64,000 nt of DNA from CAMDHY01 sp046156265 (GCF_046156265.1 NZ_JAWDIR010000011.1:434001-498000); one strand, 5' to 3'; shown: positions 1 through 8,944, numbered from the stretch's first letter. Numbers and translations: made by a program. Notes: generated by a model not told the origin, from the letters alone.

Positions 1-6
1 GACAGA

Positions 7-25
7 CCGTATGACTAGCATACGG
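7..25. repeat. Perfect 7-bp inverted repeat at the window edge
   Basis: CCGTATG (7-13) and CATACGG (19-25) are exact inverted copies around the 5-base spacer ACTAG. The site lies about 130 bases downstream of the ABC ATPase stop codon (minus strand). It has no T-run, so it is either a small operator-like palindrome or a weak hairpin. The rest of 26-157 shows nothing recognisable. Confidence 0.35.
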
Positions 26-157
26 GAGCCGCCACCGCGATGCTGCAAAGCCAGCAGCGGGCGCGCGGATCGCCGCGGAAGTCCATCGTGGCGGCGAACG
101 CCGCCGGACGCAACGAAAGAGGGCCCGGCGCGCCTGCTCCGGAGGCGACGACGCCCC

Positions 158-1219
158 TCAGGCGGCGCCGAGCACCTGCACGTCGCCGTGGGCGAAGCTG
201 ACGGTGACGGGCTTGCCGCGCTCCGGCGGGGCAACGGCGGGGTCGTTGAAGGTGTCGAGGGAGACGGCGTTCTCCTTGAAGCGCACGCGGATGCGGATCA
301 CCGAGCCGAGGAAGCTCACCTCCTCGACGGTGCCGGCGAGCGCGTTGCGGCCCTCGCCACCCGCCGCGAGCGTGATCGCCTCCGGGCGGAGAGCCACCGT
401 CACCGACGTCCCGGCGGCGGCGCCGTTGATGCCCTCGCGGGCGATCACCGGCTGGCCGTCGATCTCGAGCTTGCCGCCGCCCGGCGCCACCTTCGCCTCG
501 ATGAGGTTGAGCGTGCCGACGAAGGAGGCGACGAAGCGGGTGCGCGGGAAATTGTAGATCTCGAAGGGGGTGCCGATCTGCTCGATGCGGCCCTCGTTCA
601 TCACGACGATCCGGTCCGACATCGACAGGGCCTCTTCCTGGTCGTGCGTCACGTAGATCGTGGTGATGCCGAGCTGGCGCTGCACGGCGCGGATCTCCTC
701 GCGCAGCGAGATGCGGATCTTGGCGTCGAGGGCGGAGAGCGGCTCGTCGAGGAGCAGGATCTTCGGCTTGATGGCGAGCGCGCGGGCGAGCGCGACGCGC
801 TGCTGCTGGCCGCCGGAGAGCTGGTAGGGATAGCGGCCGCCGAGCTGCGGCAGCTTGATGAGGCGCAGCATCTCCTCGACGCGCGGGGCGATCTCGGCCG
901 CTGACTGGCCGGCGACCTTCAGGCCGAAGCCGACGTTCTCGGCCACCGTCATGTTGGGGAAGAGGGCATAGGCCTGGAAGACCATGCCGATGTTGCGCTG
1001 GTTGGGGCGCAGCGGCGTGACGTCCTTGCCGTCGATGACGACGCGGCCGGCCGAGGGCACCTCGAAGCCCGCGACCATGCGCAGCGTCGTCGTCTTGCCG
1101 CAGCCGGACGGGCCGAGGAAGGAGACGAACTCGCCGCGCTCGATGCCGAGGTCGACGTGGTGGACGACGGTCTGGGTGCCGTAGGCCTTGCGGACGCCGG
1201 TGATGTCGAGAAACGCCAT
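158..1219 (-). CDS. ABC transporter ATP-binding protein (PotA/FbpC type)
   Basis: This 353-residue ATPase powers the importer encoded with it and acts on the cytoplasmic face of the inner membrane. Visible motifs are Walker A GPSGCGKTT (36-44), Q-loop Q82, signature LSGGQQQ (134-140), Walker B ILLLDEP (154-160) and H-loop H192. A TOBE-like regulatory domain covers about 275-350, as in spermidine/iron/2-aminoethylphosphonate-type importers. The ATG at 1219 was chosen because it matches the family N-terminus; an upstream in-frame extension would be Ser/Pro-rich and unlike the family. It follows the second permease gene by 7 bases and is the last gene of a four-gene minus-strand operon. The substrate cannot be read from the ATPase; the Pho box upstream of the operon suggests a phosphorus compound. 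Confidence 0.93.
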   Translation of the reverse strand: MAFLDITGVRKAYGTQTVVHHVDLGIERGEFVSFLGPSGCGKTTTLRMVAGFEVPSAGRVVIDGKDVTPLRPNQRNIGMVFQAYALFPNMTVAENVGFGLKVAGQSAAEIAPRVEEMLRLIKLPQLGGRYPYQLSGGQQQRVALARALAIKPKILLLDEPLSALDAKIRISLREEIRAVQRQLGITTIYVTHDQEEALSMSDRIVVMNEGRIEQIGTPFEIYNFPRTRFVASFVGTLNLIEAKVAPGGGKLEIDGQPVIAREGINGAAAGTSVTVALRPEAITLAAGGEGRNALAGTVEEVSFLGSVIRIRVRFKENAVSLDTFNDPAVAPPERGKPVTVSFAHGDVQVLGAA

Positions 1220-1226
1220 GTGTTGC

Positions 1227-2012
1227 CTATCTCTGGCGGGCGACGCGGGCGCCGGCGAGGACGAGTTGCAGCAGCCCCATGCAGGCCCAGGTGACGAGGA
1301 AGGCGATGATGGCGAGGGCTGCCGGCTCATAGGCGCGGTTGGCGCCGATGAGCTGCAGATACGGGCCGAAGGCGGGCCGGTTGAGCAGGCTCGCGAAGGT
1401 GAACTCGCCCATCACCACAGCGAACGTGATGAAGGCGCCCGACAGGATCGCCACCTTGACGTTCGGGAAAACGATGCGGAACAGGACCGTCGCCCAGCCG
1501 GCGCCGAGGCTCTCGGCCGCCTCCGTCAGCGTGCGCACGTCGATCGCCCGCATGCCGGTGTCGACGGCCCGGTACATGTAGGGCAGCGCCAGGGTGACGT
1601 AGCCGAAGGCGAGCAGGAGGTCGGTGGCGCGCGCGCTCGAGGTGAACGGCAGCCAGGACGACGAGTTGTAGAGGCGCAAGTAGCCGAAGACGATGACGAT
1701 CGCCGGGATGACGAGCGGCAGCAGCGTGATGAACTCGACGATCGGCGCAAGCTTCGGCAGCCTGAGCCGGATGAAGTAGGCCGTCGGCACGACGAGCATG
1801 ACGCCGAGCACGATGGTCACGAGCGCCAGCACCACGGAGTAGCTGAAGCTCGCCTGGAAGCGCGGATCGGCGAAGACCACGGCGTAGGCGTCGAACGAGT
1901 AGGTGCCGCGCCGCATCCGGAGCGAGAACTCGAAGGTGGCGATCAGCGGGATGAGGAAATAGAGCGCGCCGAGGCCGAACGCGATCCAGGGGCCGACGGT
2001 CGAGCGTTTCAT
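1227..2012 (-). CDS. ABC transporter permease, second subunit
   Basis: A 261-residue inner-membrane permease with about six hydrophobic segments. The cytoplasmic EAA loop, EAAESLGAGWATVLFRIVFP (about 164-183), contacts the ATPase. The family is the binding-protein-dependent permeases of the PotC/FbpB type. The start ATG at 2012 overlaps the stop of the preceding permease gene by four bases (ATGA, 2009-2012), so the two permeases are probably translated in a coupled way and form the heterodimeric channel. Gene order (binding protein, permease, permease, ATPase) is canonical for this importer class. Confidence 0.92.
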   Translation of the reverse strand: MKRSTVGPWIAFGLGALYFLIPLIATFEFSLRMRRGTYSFDAYAVVFADPRFQASFSYSVVLALVTIVLGVMLVVPTAYFIRLRLPKLAPIVEFITLLPLVIPAIVIVFGYLRLYNSSSWLPFTSSARATDLLLAFGYVTLALPYMYRAVDTGMRAIDVRTLTEAAESLGAGWATVLFRIVFPNVKVAILSGAFITFAVVMGEFTFASLLNRPAFGPYLQLIGANRAYEPAALAIIAFLVTWACMGLLQLVLAGARVARQR

Positions 2013-2938
2013 CGCAGCCACCGTTCGCTGCGGGCGCGCAGCCAGATGTAGGTGCCGTTGGTGATGCCGGTGATCAGGATCATGCCGAGCGCCAGCGCGT
2101 AGCCGAGGTGCTGGTCGTGCAGCACGTCGCCGCGGATCTGCGCGAACAAGAGGATGGTGACGATGTTGAGCGAGGAGCCGGTCAGCGCGTAGGCGGTGGC
2201 GACGGCGCCGAAGGCGTTGGCGAACAGCAGCAGCGTCGTGCCGAGGATCGCCGGCCACAGCACCGGCAGGGCGACGTAGCGCCAGTACTGCCAGCTCGAG
2301 GCCCCGAGGATCTCGGAGGCCTCGCGCCACTCCTTCTTCAGACCGTCGAGCGCCGGGGCGAGGATCAGCACCATCAGCGGGATCTGGAAGTAGAGGTAGG
2401 TGAGCGTCAGCCCCCAGAAGGAGAGGAGGTTGAAGCCCGATCCGTAGATGTTGAAGTCGAAAAAGTAGATCAGCAGCGCCGTGACGAGGCCGGTGCGCCC
2501 GAGCGTCGCCAGGAACGCGAAGGCAAGCGGGATGCCGGCAAAGTTGGAGGCGACGCCGGAGAACGTCATCACGAAGGAGCGCATCCACGACGGCAGGCCG
2601 CCGAGCGTCACCGCATAGGCGAGGAAGAAGCCGAAGAGGGCGCCGAGGATCGCCGAGGCGGCGCTCACCTGGATGGAAATCCAGTAGGCGCGCAGGATCG
2701 TCGGCTGGAACAGGTTGACGATGTTGTCGAGGGTGAAGTTGCCCTGCGTGTCCATGAAGGCGCCGACGACGAGGTAGAGCGTCGGCAGGATCAGGAACAG
2801 GAGCGCGAACAGAAAGAACGGCGTGACGCCGAGCCATGCCCAGGAGAACGCCGGCTTGACGACCGGCGGCGGTGTGGTGCCCTGCAGAGGTTCTCGAAGT
2901 GGTGCCGGATGTGCGGCGTCGACCATCGCCCCGTCCAT
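2009..2938 (-). CDS. ABC transporter permease, first subunit
   Basis: A 309-residue permease with a hydrophilic, proline-rich N-terminus followed by about six membrane segments. The EAA loop starts EASEILGASSWQYWRYVALP. It is the partner of the permease gene that overlaps its 3' end. Start choice is uncertain: ATG at 2938 (MDGAMVDAAH) is used here, but ATG at 2926 has a better purine-rich stretch just upstream, and an in-frame start at 2995 also exists. The gap of about 170 bases to the binding-protein gene contains a 12-base direct repeat, GCCGCGCCGCGG at 3024-3035 and 3043-3054. It is GC-rich enough to fold, as is common where binding-protein and permease expression must differ. Confidence 0.9.
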   Translation of the reverse strand: MDGAMVDAAHPAPLREPLQGTTPPPVVKPAFSWAWLGVTPFFLFALLFLILPTLYLVVGAFMDTQGNFTLDNIVNLFQPTILRAYWISIQVSAASAILGALFGFFLAYAVTLGGLPSWMRSFVMTFSGVASNFAGIPLAFAFLATLGRTGLVTALLIYFFDFNIYGSGFNLLSFWGLTLTYLYFQIPLMVLILAPALDGLKKEWREASEILGASSWQYWRYVALPVLWPAILGTTLLLFANAFGAVATAYALTGSSLNIVTILLFAQIRGDVLHDQHLGYALALGMILITGITNGTYIWLRARSERWLR

Positions 2939-3112
2939 GATCCGCCAGCGCCGCAGGGCCGGCTCGCCGCCCGCCGGTGCGCGCCCGGCGGGCAACGCGA
3001 CCGATCAGCCGGATCGTGCAAGAGCCGCGCCGCGGCCCGGGTGCCGCGCCGCGGTCACCGCCTTCCGGCGGGCCGCGACGCGGACGCTGTCTCTAGCGCC
3101 GGAGCGCCGAGA

Positions 3113-4216
3113 TCACTGGACGTTGGCGCCGACGACGCTATCCCAGCCCTTGGTGATCGCTTCCTTCGAGGCGCCCTGCTCCTCGAGGGTCGGGAACACG
3201 GCGGCCTCGTAGGCCTCGGCCGGCGGCAGCTTGTCGAGCAGGTCCTGCGGGACCTTGCCGTTCTTCACGAGGTCGTTGAAGCGGATCGGGTGGCAGTAGC
3301 CCTCCAGCCACTTCAGCTGGCCCTCGTCGGAGTAGATGTACTCCATCCACAGCTTGGCGGCGTTCGGGTGGGGCGCGTAGGCGCTGATCGCCTGGACGTA
3401 GACGCCGGCGACGACGCCGGTCTTCGGCACGACGACCTCGATCGGCGGGTTGCCGTTGAGGGTGTCGCGGTCGGCGAGCGCGTTGTAGTCCCAGCGGATG
3501 ACGATCGGGGTGGAGCCCTGCGCCACCGAGGCGGCCTTGCCGATCACCGGCACGAAGTTGCCGGCCTTGTTGAGCTCGGCAAAGAACTTCAGCCCCTCCT
3601 CGCCGGCGGCGGCACCGGCGGCGGCGCCGCGCGACAGGCCGGCGGCATAGACGCCCTGGATCGCCTGGTTGGAGGCGCGCGGGTCACCGGCGAGCGCCAC
3701 GGCGTTGGCGTACTCCGGCTTCAGGAGGTCGGCCCAGTCCTGCGGCACGTTCTTGACGATGTCGGTGTTCACCTCGAACGACAGCACGCCGTAATAGTCG
3801 CCGTACCAGTAGCCCTCGGCGTCCTTGGCGGTGTCGGGGATGGTGTCCCAGGTTGCCACCTTGTAGGGCTGCAGCAGGCCTTCGGCCTTCGCCGACGGGC
3901 CGAACGACAGGCCGATGTCGAGCACGTCGGGCGCCTGCGGGCCGGTGTTGCCCTTGTTGGCCTTCACAGCCTCGATCTCGTCGGCGGAGCCGGCGTCGGG
4001 GTTCAGCTCGTTGACCTCGAGGCCGTACTTCGCCTTGAAGTCGGCGATCAGCTCGCCGTAGCCGCACCAGTCGTGGGGCAGGGCGATGGTCGTCAGCATG
4101 CCCTCGGCCTTCGCCGCGGCGATGAGCTCGGCCGACTGCGCGAACGCGGCGCCCGACGAGGCGAGCAGGCCGACGACGGCGGTGAGCGCGGTGGTGGTCT
4201 TCCAAGCGGCCTTCAT
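3113..4216 (-). CDS. ABC transporter periplasmic substrate-binding protein
   Basis: A 367-residue extracytoplasmic binding protein. Residues 1-26 form a Sec signal peptide ending in AFA before QSAEL. The rest is a typical class of two-lobed binding proteins (PotD/FbpA/PhnS-like) carrying a motif beginning MLTTIALPHDWCGYGELI near the N-terminus and a late CHP segment. The ATG at 4216 is preceded by GAGGAAAA at good distance. It is the first gene of the minus-strand importer operon and divergent from the phosphonate monoester hydrolase-type gene at 4603. The Pho box at 4332-4360 lies 116 bases upstream of its start. Family alone cannot separate polyamine, iron or organophosphorus ligands; context favours a phosphonate or phosphodiester ligand. 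Confidence 0.9.
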   Translation of the reverse strand: MKAAWKTTTALTAVVGLLASSGAAFAQSAELIAAAKAEGMLTTIALPHDWCGYGELIADFKAKYGLEVNELNPDAGSADEIEAVKANKGNTGPQAPDVLDIGLSFGPSAKAEGLLQPYKVATWDTIPDTAKDAEGYWYGDYYGVLSFEVNTDIVKNVPQDWADLLKPEYANAVALAGDPRASNQAIQGVYAAGLSRGAAAGAAAGEEGLKFFAELNKAGNFVPVIGKAASVAQGSTPIVIRWDYNALADRDTLNGNPPIEVVVPKTGVVAGVYVQAISAYAPHPNAAKLWMEYIYSDEGQLKWLEGYCHPIRFNDLVKNGKVPQDLLDKLPPAEAYEAAVFPTLEEQGASKEAITKGWDSVVGANVQ

Positions 4217-4331
4217 GTGTCGTTTTCCTCAGCCTTTGCGACGGTCCGGACACGCCGGTGCGTCGCGGTCACGCGAATTCTCGATGCGGGTCGGCGATCG
4301 GATTGCAGGCGGCTCGGACGAGTGCGCCCCT

Positions 4332-4360
4332 CTGTCATATTTTCGTCACCCGTCCGTCAC
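4332..4360 (+). promoter_or_regulatory. Pho box: three PhoB-type half-sites at 11-bp spacing
   Basis: Three 7-mers follow each other with exactly four bases between them: CTGTCAT (4332-4338), TCGTCAC (4343-4349) and CCGTCAC (4354-4360). The first matches the PhoB half-site consensus fully and the others at five of seven positions. The 11-base repeat and the AT-rich first spacer (ATTT) are what PhoB dimers need. It sits in the 386-base divergent interval 4217-4602 between the importer and the hydrolase, where no other gene was seen. On the plus strand the repeats point towards the hydrolase gene; a weak -10-like TTTAGG follows at 4361. Control of the importer as well is inferred. Confidence 0.75.
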
Positions 4361-4602
4361 TTTAGGTGCAGGCGGCGACGGCTGGCAATCACGTCGACGT
4401 GCGGCTTTCGAAGGGTCCTCGTCGGGCCCTGCCATCCTGCCGCCGTAGCATCGCCACACCCGGCATCCGCTAGTGGGCGCCCATGACGGCCGTGTGACAG
4501 AGGCGGCCGGCGAGGTCGCGTCGGGCGGACTTGCGTGCGCCGCGCGGCGGCGGCATGGGAGGCGGGCAGGGCGCCCCCTCGGCGCCCGCCCGGAGTGCCG
4601 CG

Positions 4603-6144
4603 ATGTCTCGTCCGAACATCCTGTTCGTCACCGCCGACCAGTGGCGGGGGGACTGCCTCGGCGCGCTCGGCGCCATGCCGGTGGCGACGCCGCATCTCGA
4701 TGCGCTCGCGGCCCGCGGTGTCAGCTTCACGCGCCACTTCGCCAATGCCGCGCCGTGCTCGCCTGCCCGCGCCTGCCTCTACACCGGGCTCTATCAGATG
4801 ACCAACCGGGTGGTGCGCAACGGCACGCCGCTCGACGCCCGCCACGACACGATCGCCCGCATGGCCCGGCGCGGCGGCTACGACCCGACGCTGTTCGGCT
4901 ACACCGACCAGTCGATCGACCCGCGGACGACCGAAGGCGACGACCCGTGGATCAGGACCTACGAGGGCGTGCTGCCGGGCTTCACGGCGCGGCTACGCCT
5001 GCCGGAGAGCAACGGCCCGTGGTTCGCCTGGCTGAAGCGGCGCGGCTACGCGATTCCCGCCGACCCGTGGGACATCTACCGGCCGGTGGGCGGGGCGGGG
5101 CCGCGGCCGTCGAACGCGCCGCCGGTCTACGGCGCCGGCGAGACGGAGACGGCCTTCGTGGTCGACACGTTCGCCGACTGGCTGACCGAGCAGCGCGCCG
5201 GCCGGCCGTGGTTCGCCCACGTCTCGTTCCTGCGCCCGCACCCGCCCTACATCGTGCCGGCGCCCTACAACACGATGTTCGACCCCGCAGGCGGGCCGGC
5301 CTTCCGGCGGCGGGCGAGCGCGGCGGAGGAGCGCGCGCTGCACCCGCTCGTCGCCTACTGGGCCGACATCACGCGGGCGGGCCACCACTATGTCATCGGG
5401 GCCGGCGACGGCGGCGTCGCCGACTGGACGGATGCGGACTTCCGGGTGCTGCGGGCGGTCTATTTCGGCATGATCGCCGAGGTGGACGCCGAGATCGGCC
5501 GGATGCTGGGCCTGCTTGCCGAGGCCGGCATGGCGGAGGACACCATCGTCGTCTTCACCTCCGACCACGGCGAGCTGATGGGCGACCACTGGACGGTCGG
5601 CAAATATGGCTTCTTCGACGCCGCCTACCACGTGCCGCTGATCGTCGCCGACCCGCGGGCGCCGGCCGGTCACGGGCGCCGGGTCGCAGCCTTCACCGAG
5701 GCGGTGGACGTGGTGCCGACGCTGCTCGGCCTCGCCGGCCTGCCGGTGCCGGGCCACCTCGACGGGGCGTCGCTCGCGCCGTTCATGGAGGGCACCGGCG
5801 TGGCGCCGGCCGGCTGGCGGACGGCGGTGCACTGGGAATACGACTTCCGCGAGGTGGCGAGCGGGCGGGCGCAGGCGATGTTGGACCTGCCGCTCGACGC
5901 CTGTTCGCTCACCGTGCAGCGCGGCGAGCGCTTCAAGTACGTCCACTTCGCCGGCCTGCCGCCGCTGCTCTTCGACCTGTCCGACGATCCGGCGGAGACG
6001 GTCGACCGGGCGGGCGACCCCACGATGGCGGCGGCGCGGCTCGCCGAGGCCGAGGCGCTGCTCGCCTGGCGGGCGCGCCATCTCGACCGCCGGCTGACGG
6101 GGCTCGCGCTGACGGCGGGCGGGGTGGTCGACGCGCGCGGTTAG
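4603..6144 (+). CDS. Phosphonate monoester hydrolase / phosphodiesterase (sulfatase superfamily)
   Basis: A 513-residue hydrolase of the alkaline phosphatase/sulfatase superfamily. It closely resembles rhizobial and Burkholderia phosphonate monoester hydrolases, which cleave phosphonate monoesters and phosphodiesters (and some sulfate esters). Metal ligands D12 and Q13 lie in the opening NILFVTADQW motif. C52-S-P-A-R56 is the C-x-P-x-R signature in which the cysteine is oxidised to formylglycine, the nucleophile. D321-H322 and K334 form the second metal and substrate site. The length matches the family. There is no signal peptide, so the enzyme is probably cytoplasmic and would act on substrate brought in by the divergent ABC importer. 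The ATG at 4603 has GGAG seven bases upstream. Its last four bases overlap the convergent gene at 6141. The true substrate is unproven. Confidence 0.87.
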   Translation: MSRPNILFVTADQWRGDCLGALGAMPVATPHLDALAARGVSFTRHFANAAPCSPARACLYTGLYQMTNRVVRNGTPLDARHDTIARMARRGGYDPTLFGYTDQSIDPRTTEGDDPWIRTYEGVLPGFTARLRLPESNGPWFAWLKRRGYAIPADPWDIYRPVGGAGPRPSNAPPVYGAGETETAFVVDTFADWLTEQRAGRPWFAHVSFLRPHPPYIVPAPYNTMFDPAGGPAFRRRASAAEERALHPLVAYWADITRAGHHYVIGAGDGGVADWTDADFRVLRAVYFGMIAEVDAEIGRMLGLLAEAGMAEDTIVVFTSDHGELMGDHWTVGKYGFFDAAYHVPLIVADPRAPAGHGRRVAAFTEAVDVVPTLLGLAGLPVPGHLDGASLAPFMEGTGVAPAGWRTAVHWEYDFREVASGRAQAMLDLPLDACSLTVQRGERFKYVHFAGLPPLLFDLSDDPAETVDRAGDPTMAAARLAEAEALLAWRARHLDRRLTGLALTAGGVVDARG

Positions 6145-6584
6145 GGCGTCGTGCCGTGATCTTCTTCAATCGCTTTCCGCATTTTTTGATTAAGTTCCTT
6201 GAATTGATCGAGCCACTTCAAAAAACCAGGATCGTTTCGCTTCGCTGCAAAGGATTTTCCGTCGACACTGACGCGCCAGCCGCCGTCGCGATTTTGTATC
6301 ATCGAGCGTTTGACAATACCGGGATGCGCGAAATGATTTCGTTTCGTAAAATAGTAGAGCGTAAGGCCGTCTTTTGACTTCACCAGAGTGAAGTCCGGAT
6401 ACTCGGTGACGGTGACGCCAGCGGGCCGAGTGGCGTCTCGCCAGAGGCTGGCGAATTTTGGGTGATCGTAGGAGGGCTGGCTTGCTGCGCGCGCCGACGC
6501 AGCCAAGGCACTCAGGACCGCGAAAGCGCAGATGACGACGATGAGACACGGTATCCCGGCGGGCCGGCGGGAGAGAGACGGCAT
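6141..6584 (-). CDS. Small secreted protein of unknown function, low GC
   Basis: A 147-residue protein not recognised. It has an N-terminal hydrophobic stretch (about 12-33) that looks like a signal peptide ending ASARA, then a charged domain with WRVSVDGKSF and a Lys/Glu-rich C-terminus. Base composition is visibly richer in A/T than both neighbours, with runs such as ATTTTTTGATT near its 3' end, which suggests later acquisition. It converges on the hydrolase gene and their stop codons overlap by four bases (6141-6144). No Shine-Dalgarno sequence decides between starts; 6584 gives the complete signal peptide. Confidence 0.6.
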   Translation of the reverse strand: MPSLSRRPAGIPCLIVVICAFAVLSALAASARAASQPSYDHPKFASLWRDATRPAGVTVTEYPDFTLVKSKDGLTLYYFTKRNHFAHPGIVKRSMIQNRDGGWRVSVDGKSFAAKRNDPGFLKWLDQFKELNQKMRKAIEEDHGTTP

Positions 6585-6682
6585 CGGTGGCGGTTCCCGC
6601 GCATGGATCGAGCCTTAAGACTCGTAGGGCGGCCACCGCAGGTTGTCAAAATCAGCGCCATTTCGAGCCGCGCCGAGGCGCC

Positions 6683-8116
6683 TCACGCCGGTGGGCGCGT
6701 CGCCGCGACGAAGCGGACCGACAGCGCCAGCGTCAGCAGGCTGACGAGTGCCCCGCAGACGAACACCCAGGCGAGCGCCGGCACGCCGGCTGCCGTGCCG
6801 TCGAAGCCGGCGGCGGCGGCGGCGAGGCCGGCGGCGGCGGCGCCGAAGGCGGAGCCGACGCCCTCGAGCGCAGGGATCGCGCCGGAGGTGACGGCGGTCT
6901 CGCCGGGTGCGGCGGCGGCCATAAGGCGCTGGCTGAGGAAGCCGTGGCTGACGCCGAAGCCTGCGCCGGCGGCGATCAGCCCGATCACGAAGGGCGTCAT
7001 CGAGAGGCTGCCGACACCCACCGCCGTCAGCGCCAGCCCGGCGATCAAAAGCACCGGACCGCCGAGGATGCAGAGGTCGGAGGCGCGGCCGGTGAGACGG
7101 GCGACGGCGAACGCGGCGGCCGACCAGGCGAGCGCCGGGATCGAGGCGACCTGGCCGGCGATCAGCGCGCCGGTGCCGAACCCGACCTGCACGGTGAAGG
7201 CGGCGAACACCGGGATCGCGGTCTCGGCGAACATCATCAGCCCGATCACCCACAGGCCGGCCGGCGCCGCGTCGGCGACGTGCAGCAGGCGGGCGGGGAA
7301 GAGGCGGCGCGCCGAGCGCTTGTCGAGCATCAGCCCGAGGACGAAAAGGGCGATCGAGGCGGCGGCGAGCAGGCTCGCCGTCAGCACCGTCTCCAGCACG
7401 GCCGCGACGCAGATCGCCATCGCCCCGAGCCAGAGCAGCGACAGCCGCAGCAGTGGCGGCCGCCACGGGCCCGAGGGTGGTCCCACCCGCCCCGGCAGGG
7501 CGCGTGCCGACAGCACCAGCAGCGCCGCCGCCGGCACCACCGTCACCCAGACGGCAATCCGCCAGGAGGCGAACTCGATCAGGACGCCGGCCATCGCCGG
7601 CCCGGCGAGCGTCGCCACCGCCCAGACGGCGGCTAGGAACGAGAACACCTGCGGCTGCGCGCGGGGCGGGAAGACGTCGGCGATCAGCACGTAGCAGAGC
7701 GCCAGCACGACGCCCTCGACGAAGCCCTGCACCGAGCGGCCGACGAGGAACAGTGGATAGGTCGGCGCTTCGGCGGCGAGTGCGGTCGAGACGATCAGCA
7801 CGGCCGCGCAGGCGACCATGACGGCGCGGCCGCCGAAGCGCGTCTTGAGGTCGCCGGCGAGCGCCGCCCCGACGATGCCGAAGACGAGGTAGACGGCGGT
7901 GGCCCAGCTGATGTGGGCGGCGCCACCGATTTCCATGACGGCCGTCGGCACGGCGGTGGCGACGAGGAACCAGTTCAGTGCGTGGGTGCCGACGCCGAGG
8001 CAGAGGATGGCCGAGGCGACGGCGTAGCGGCCGAGCACCAGTTCGCCCCAGGTCGGCGGGCCGGCGTCGACGCCGTCGGCGCCCGGCGCGTCGGTGGCGG
8101 GAAGGGGATCGTGCAT
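6683..8116 (-). CDS. MFS transporter (drug:H+ antiporter type)
   Basis: A 477-residue major facilitator with a hydrophilic N-terminus of about 25 residues and 12 to 14 predicted membrane segments. A LVGRSVQGFVEG motif in the fourth or fifth segment resembles motif C-region sequences of drug/proton antiporters. The loop DLKTRFGGRAVM corresponds to the conserved motif A between segments 2 and 3. It is expected to export a small molecule from the cytoplasm using proton flow; the substrate is unknown. It lies 84 bases downstream of bpt on the same strand but shows no sign of functional linkage to it. Confidence 0.85.
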   Translation of the reverse strand: MHDPLPATDAPGADGVDAGPPTWGELVLGRYAVASAILCLGVGTHALNWFLVATAVPTAVMEIGGAAHISWATAVYLVFGIVGAALAGDLKTRFGGRAVMVACAAVLIVSTALAAEAPTYPLFLVGRSVQGFVEGVVLALCYVLIADVFPPRAQPQVFSFLAAVWAVATLAGPAMAGVLIEFASWRIAVWVTVVPAAALLVLSARALPGRVGPPSGPWRPPLLRLSLLWLGAMAICVAAVLETVLTASLLAAASIALFVLGLMLDKRSARRLFPARLLHVADAAPAGLWVIGLMMFAETAIPVFAAFTVQVGFGTGALIAGQVASIPALAWSAAAFAVARLTGRASDLCILGGPVLLIAGLALTAVGVGSLSMTPFVIGLIAAGAGFGVSHGFLSQRLMAAAAPGETAVTSGAIPALEGVGSAFGAAAAGLAAAAAGFDGTAAGVPALAWVFVCGALVSLLTLALSVRFVAATRPPA

Positions 8117-8200
8117 GGTGGCGCTCGGAGCCGCAGGGAGGGCGGCAGGGATTCGGGACTTCCGGGCGCGTGCCTCGGCGGGGCTGCGCCGGCGGGAGGA

Positions 8201-8944
8201 TCAGGTCCGTTCCCAGCCGCGCGGCCCGAGGTGCTCCTGCGGGCGGAAGCGCGCCTTGTAGCCCATCTTGCGGGACTCTTCGACCCAGTAGCCGAGATAG
8301 ACGTAAGGCAGGCCCGCGGCGCGGGCGCGGCGGATGTGGTCGAGGATCATGAAGGTGCCGAGGCCACGGTCGGCCGGCTCGGGATCGTAGAACGAGTAGA
8401 CCATCGACAGGCCGTCGGCGAGGCGGTCGGTGAGACTGACGGCGACGAGCGGGCCGCGGCCGCGGCCGTTGATGGCGGTGTCCGGCCCGCGGCGGCGGTA
8501 CTCGACGACGAGGGTGTCGACGTGGGTGTCCTCGACCATCATGGCGTAGTCGAGCACCGACATGTCGGCCATGCCGCCGCTCGCGTGGCGGGCGTCGAGA
8601 TAGCGGCGGAACAGCGAATACTGCTCGGACGAGGGCGCCGTCGGCAGCTCGACGCCGACGAGGTCGTCATTGGCGCGGGCGGTGCGCTTGAACGACGACG
8701 TCCACTCGAACTCGTCGACGACCACCCGCACCGAGATGCACGACCGGCAGCCCTCGCAGGCCGGCCGGTAGGCGATGTTCTGGCTGCGCCGGAAGCCGCC
8801 CTGGGTGAGAACGTCATTGAGGGCGGCGGCACGGTCACCGACGAGGTGGGTGAACACCTTCCGCTCCATCCGCCCCGGCAGATAGGGGCAGGGGGAGGGC
8901 GCCGTCAGATAGAACTGCGGGTTATCCGAATATTGCCGCGTCAT
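8201..8944 (-). CDS. bpt: Aspartate/glutamate leucyltransferase (N-end rule)
   Basis: A 247-residue leucyl-tRNA:protein transferase. It adds leucine to proteins with N-terminal Asp or Glu, marking them for ClpS/ClpAP degradation in the cytoplasm. The N-terminal third carries the cysteine cluster ACEGCRSC with surrounding RRSQNIAYRP, and the C-terminal GNAT-like half includes LGYWVEESRKMGYKARF, both diagnostic of the bacterial ATE1/Bpt family. Length is normal for the family. The ATG at 8944 begins MTRQYSDNPQFYLTAPSPCP, the standard N-terminus. In many Hyphomicrobiales bpt lies close to hemB and an RDD gene, as it does here. Confidence 0.95.
   Translation of the reverse strand: MTRQYSDNPQFYLTAPSPCPYLPGRMERKVFTHLVGDRAAALNDVLTQGGFRRSQNIAYRPACEGCRSCISVRVVVDEFEWTSSFKRTARANDDLVGVELPTAPSSEQYSLFRRYLDARHASGGMADMSVLDYAMMVEDTHVDTLVVEYRRRGPDTAINGRGRGPLVAVSLTDRLADGLSMVYSFYDPEPADRGLGTFMILDHIRRARAAGLPYVYLGYWVEESRKMGYKARFRPQEHLGPRGWERT

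Noticed and set aside
1227..2837. Long minus-strand frame of 536 codons across both permease genes
   Set aside because: Only its last 261 codons are a real permease; the first half is an Arg/Leu-rich shadow of the other permease in a different frame. The true start is 2012.
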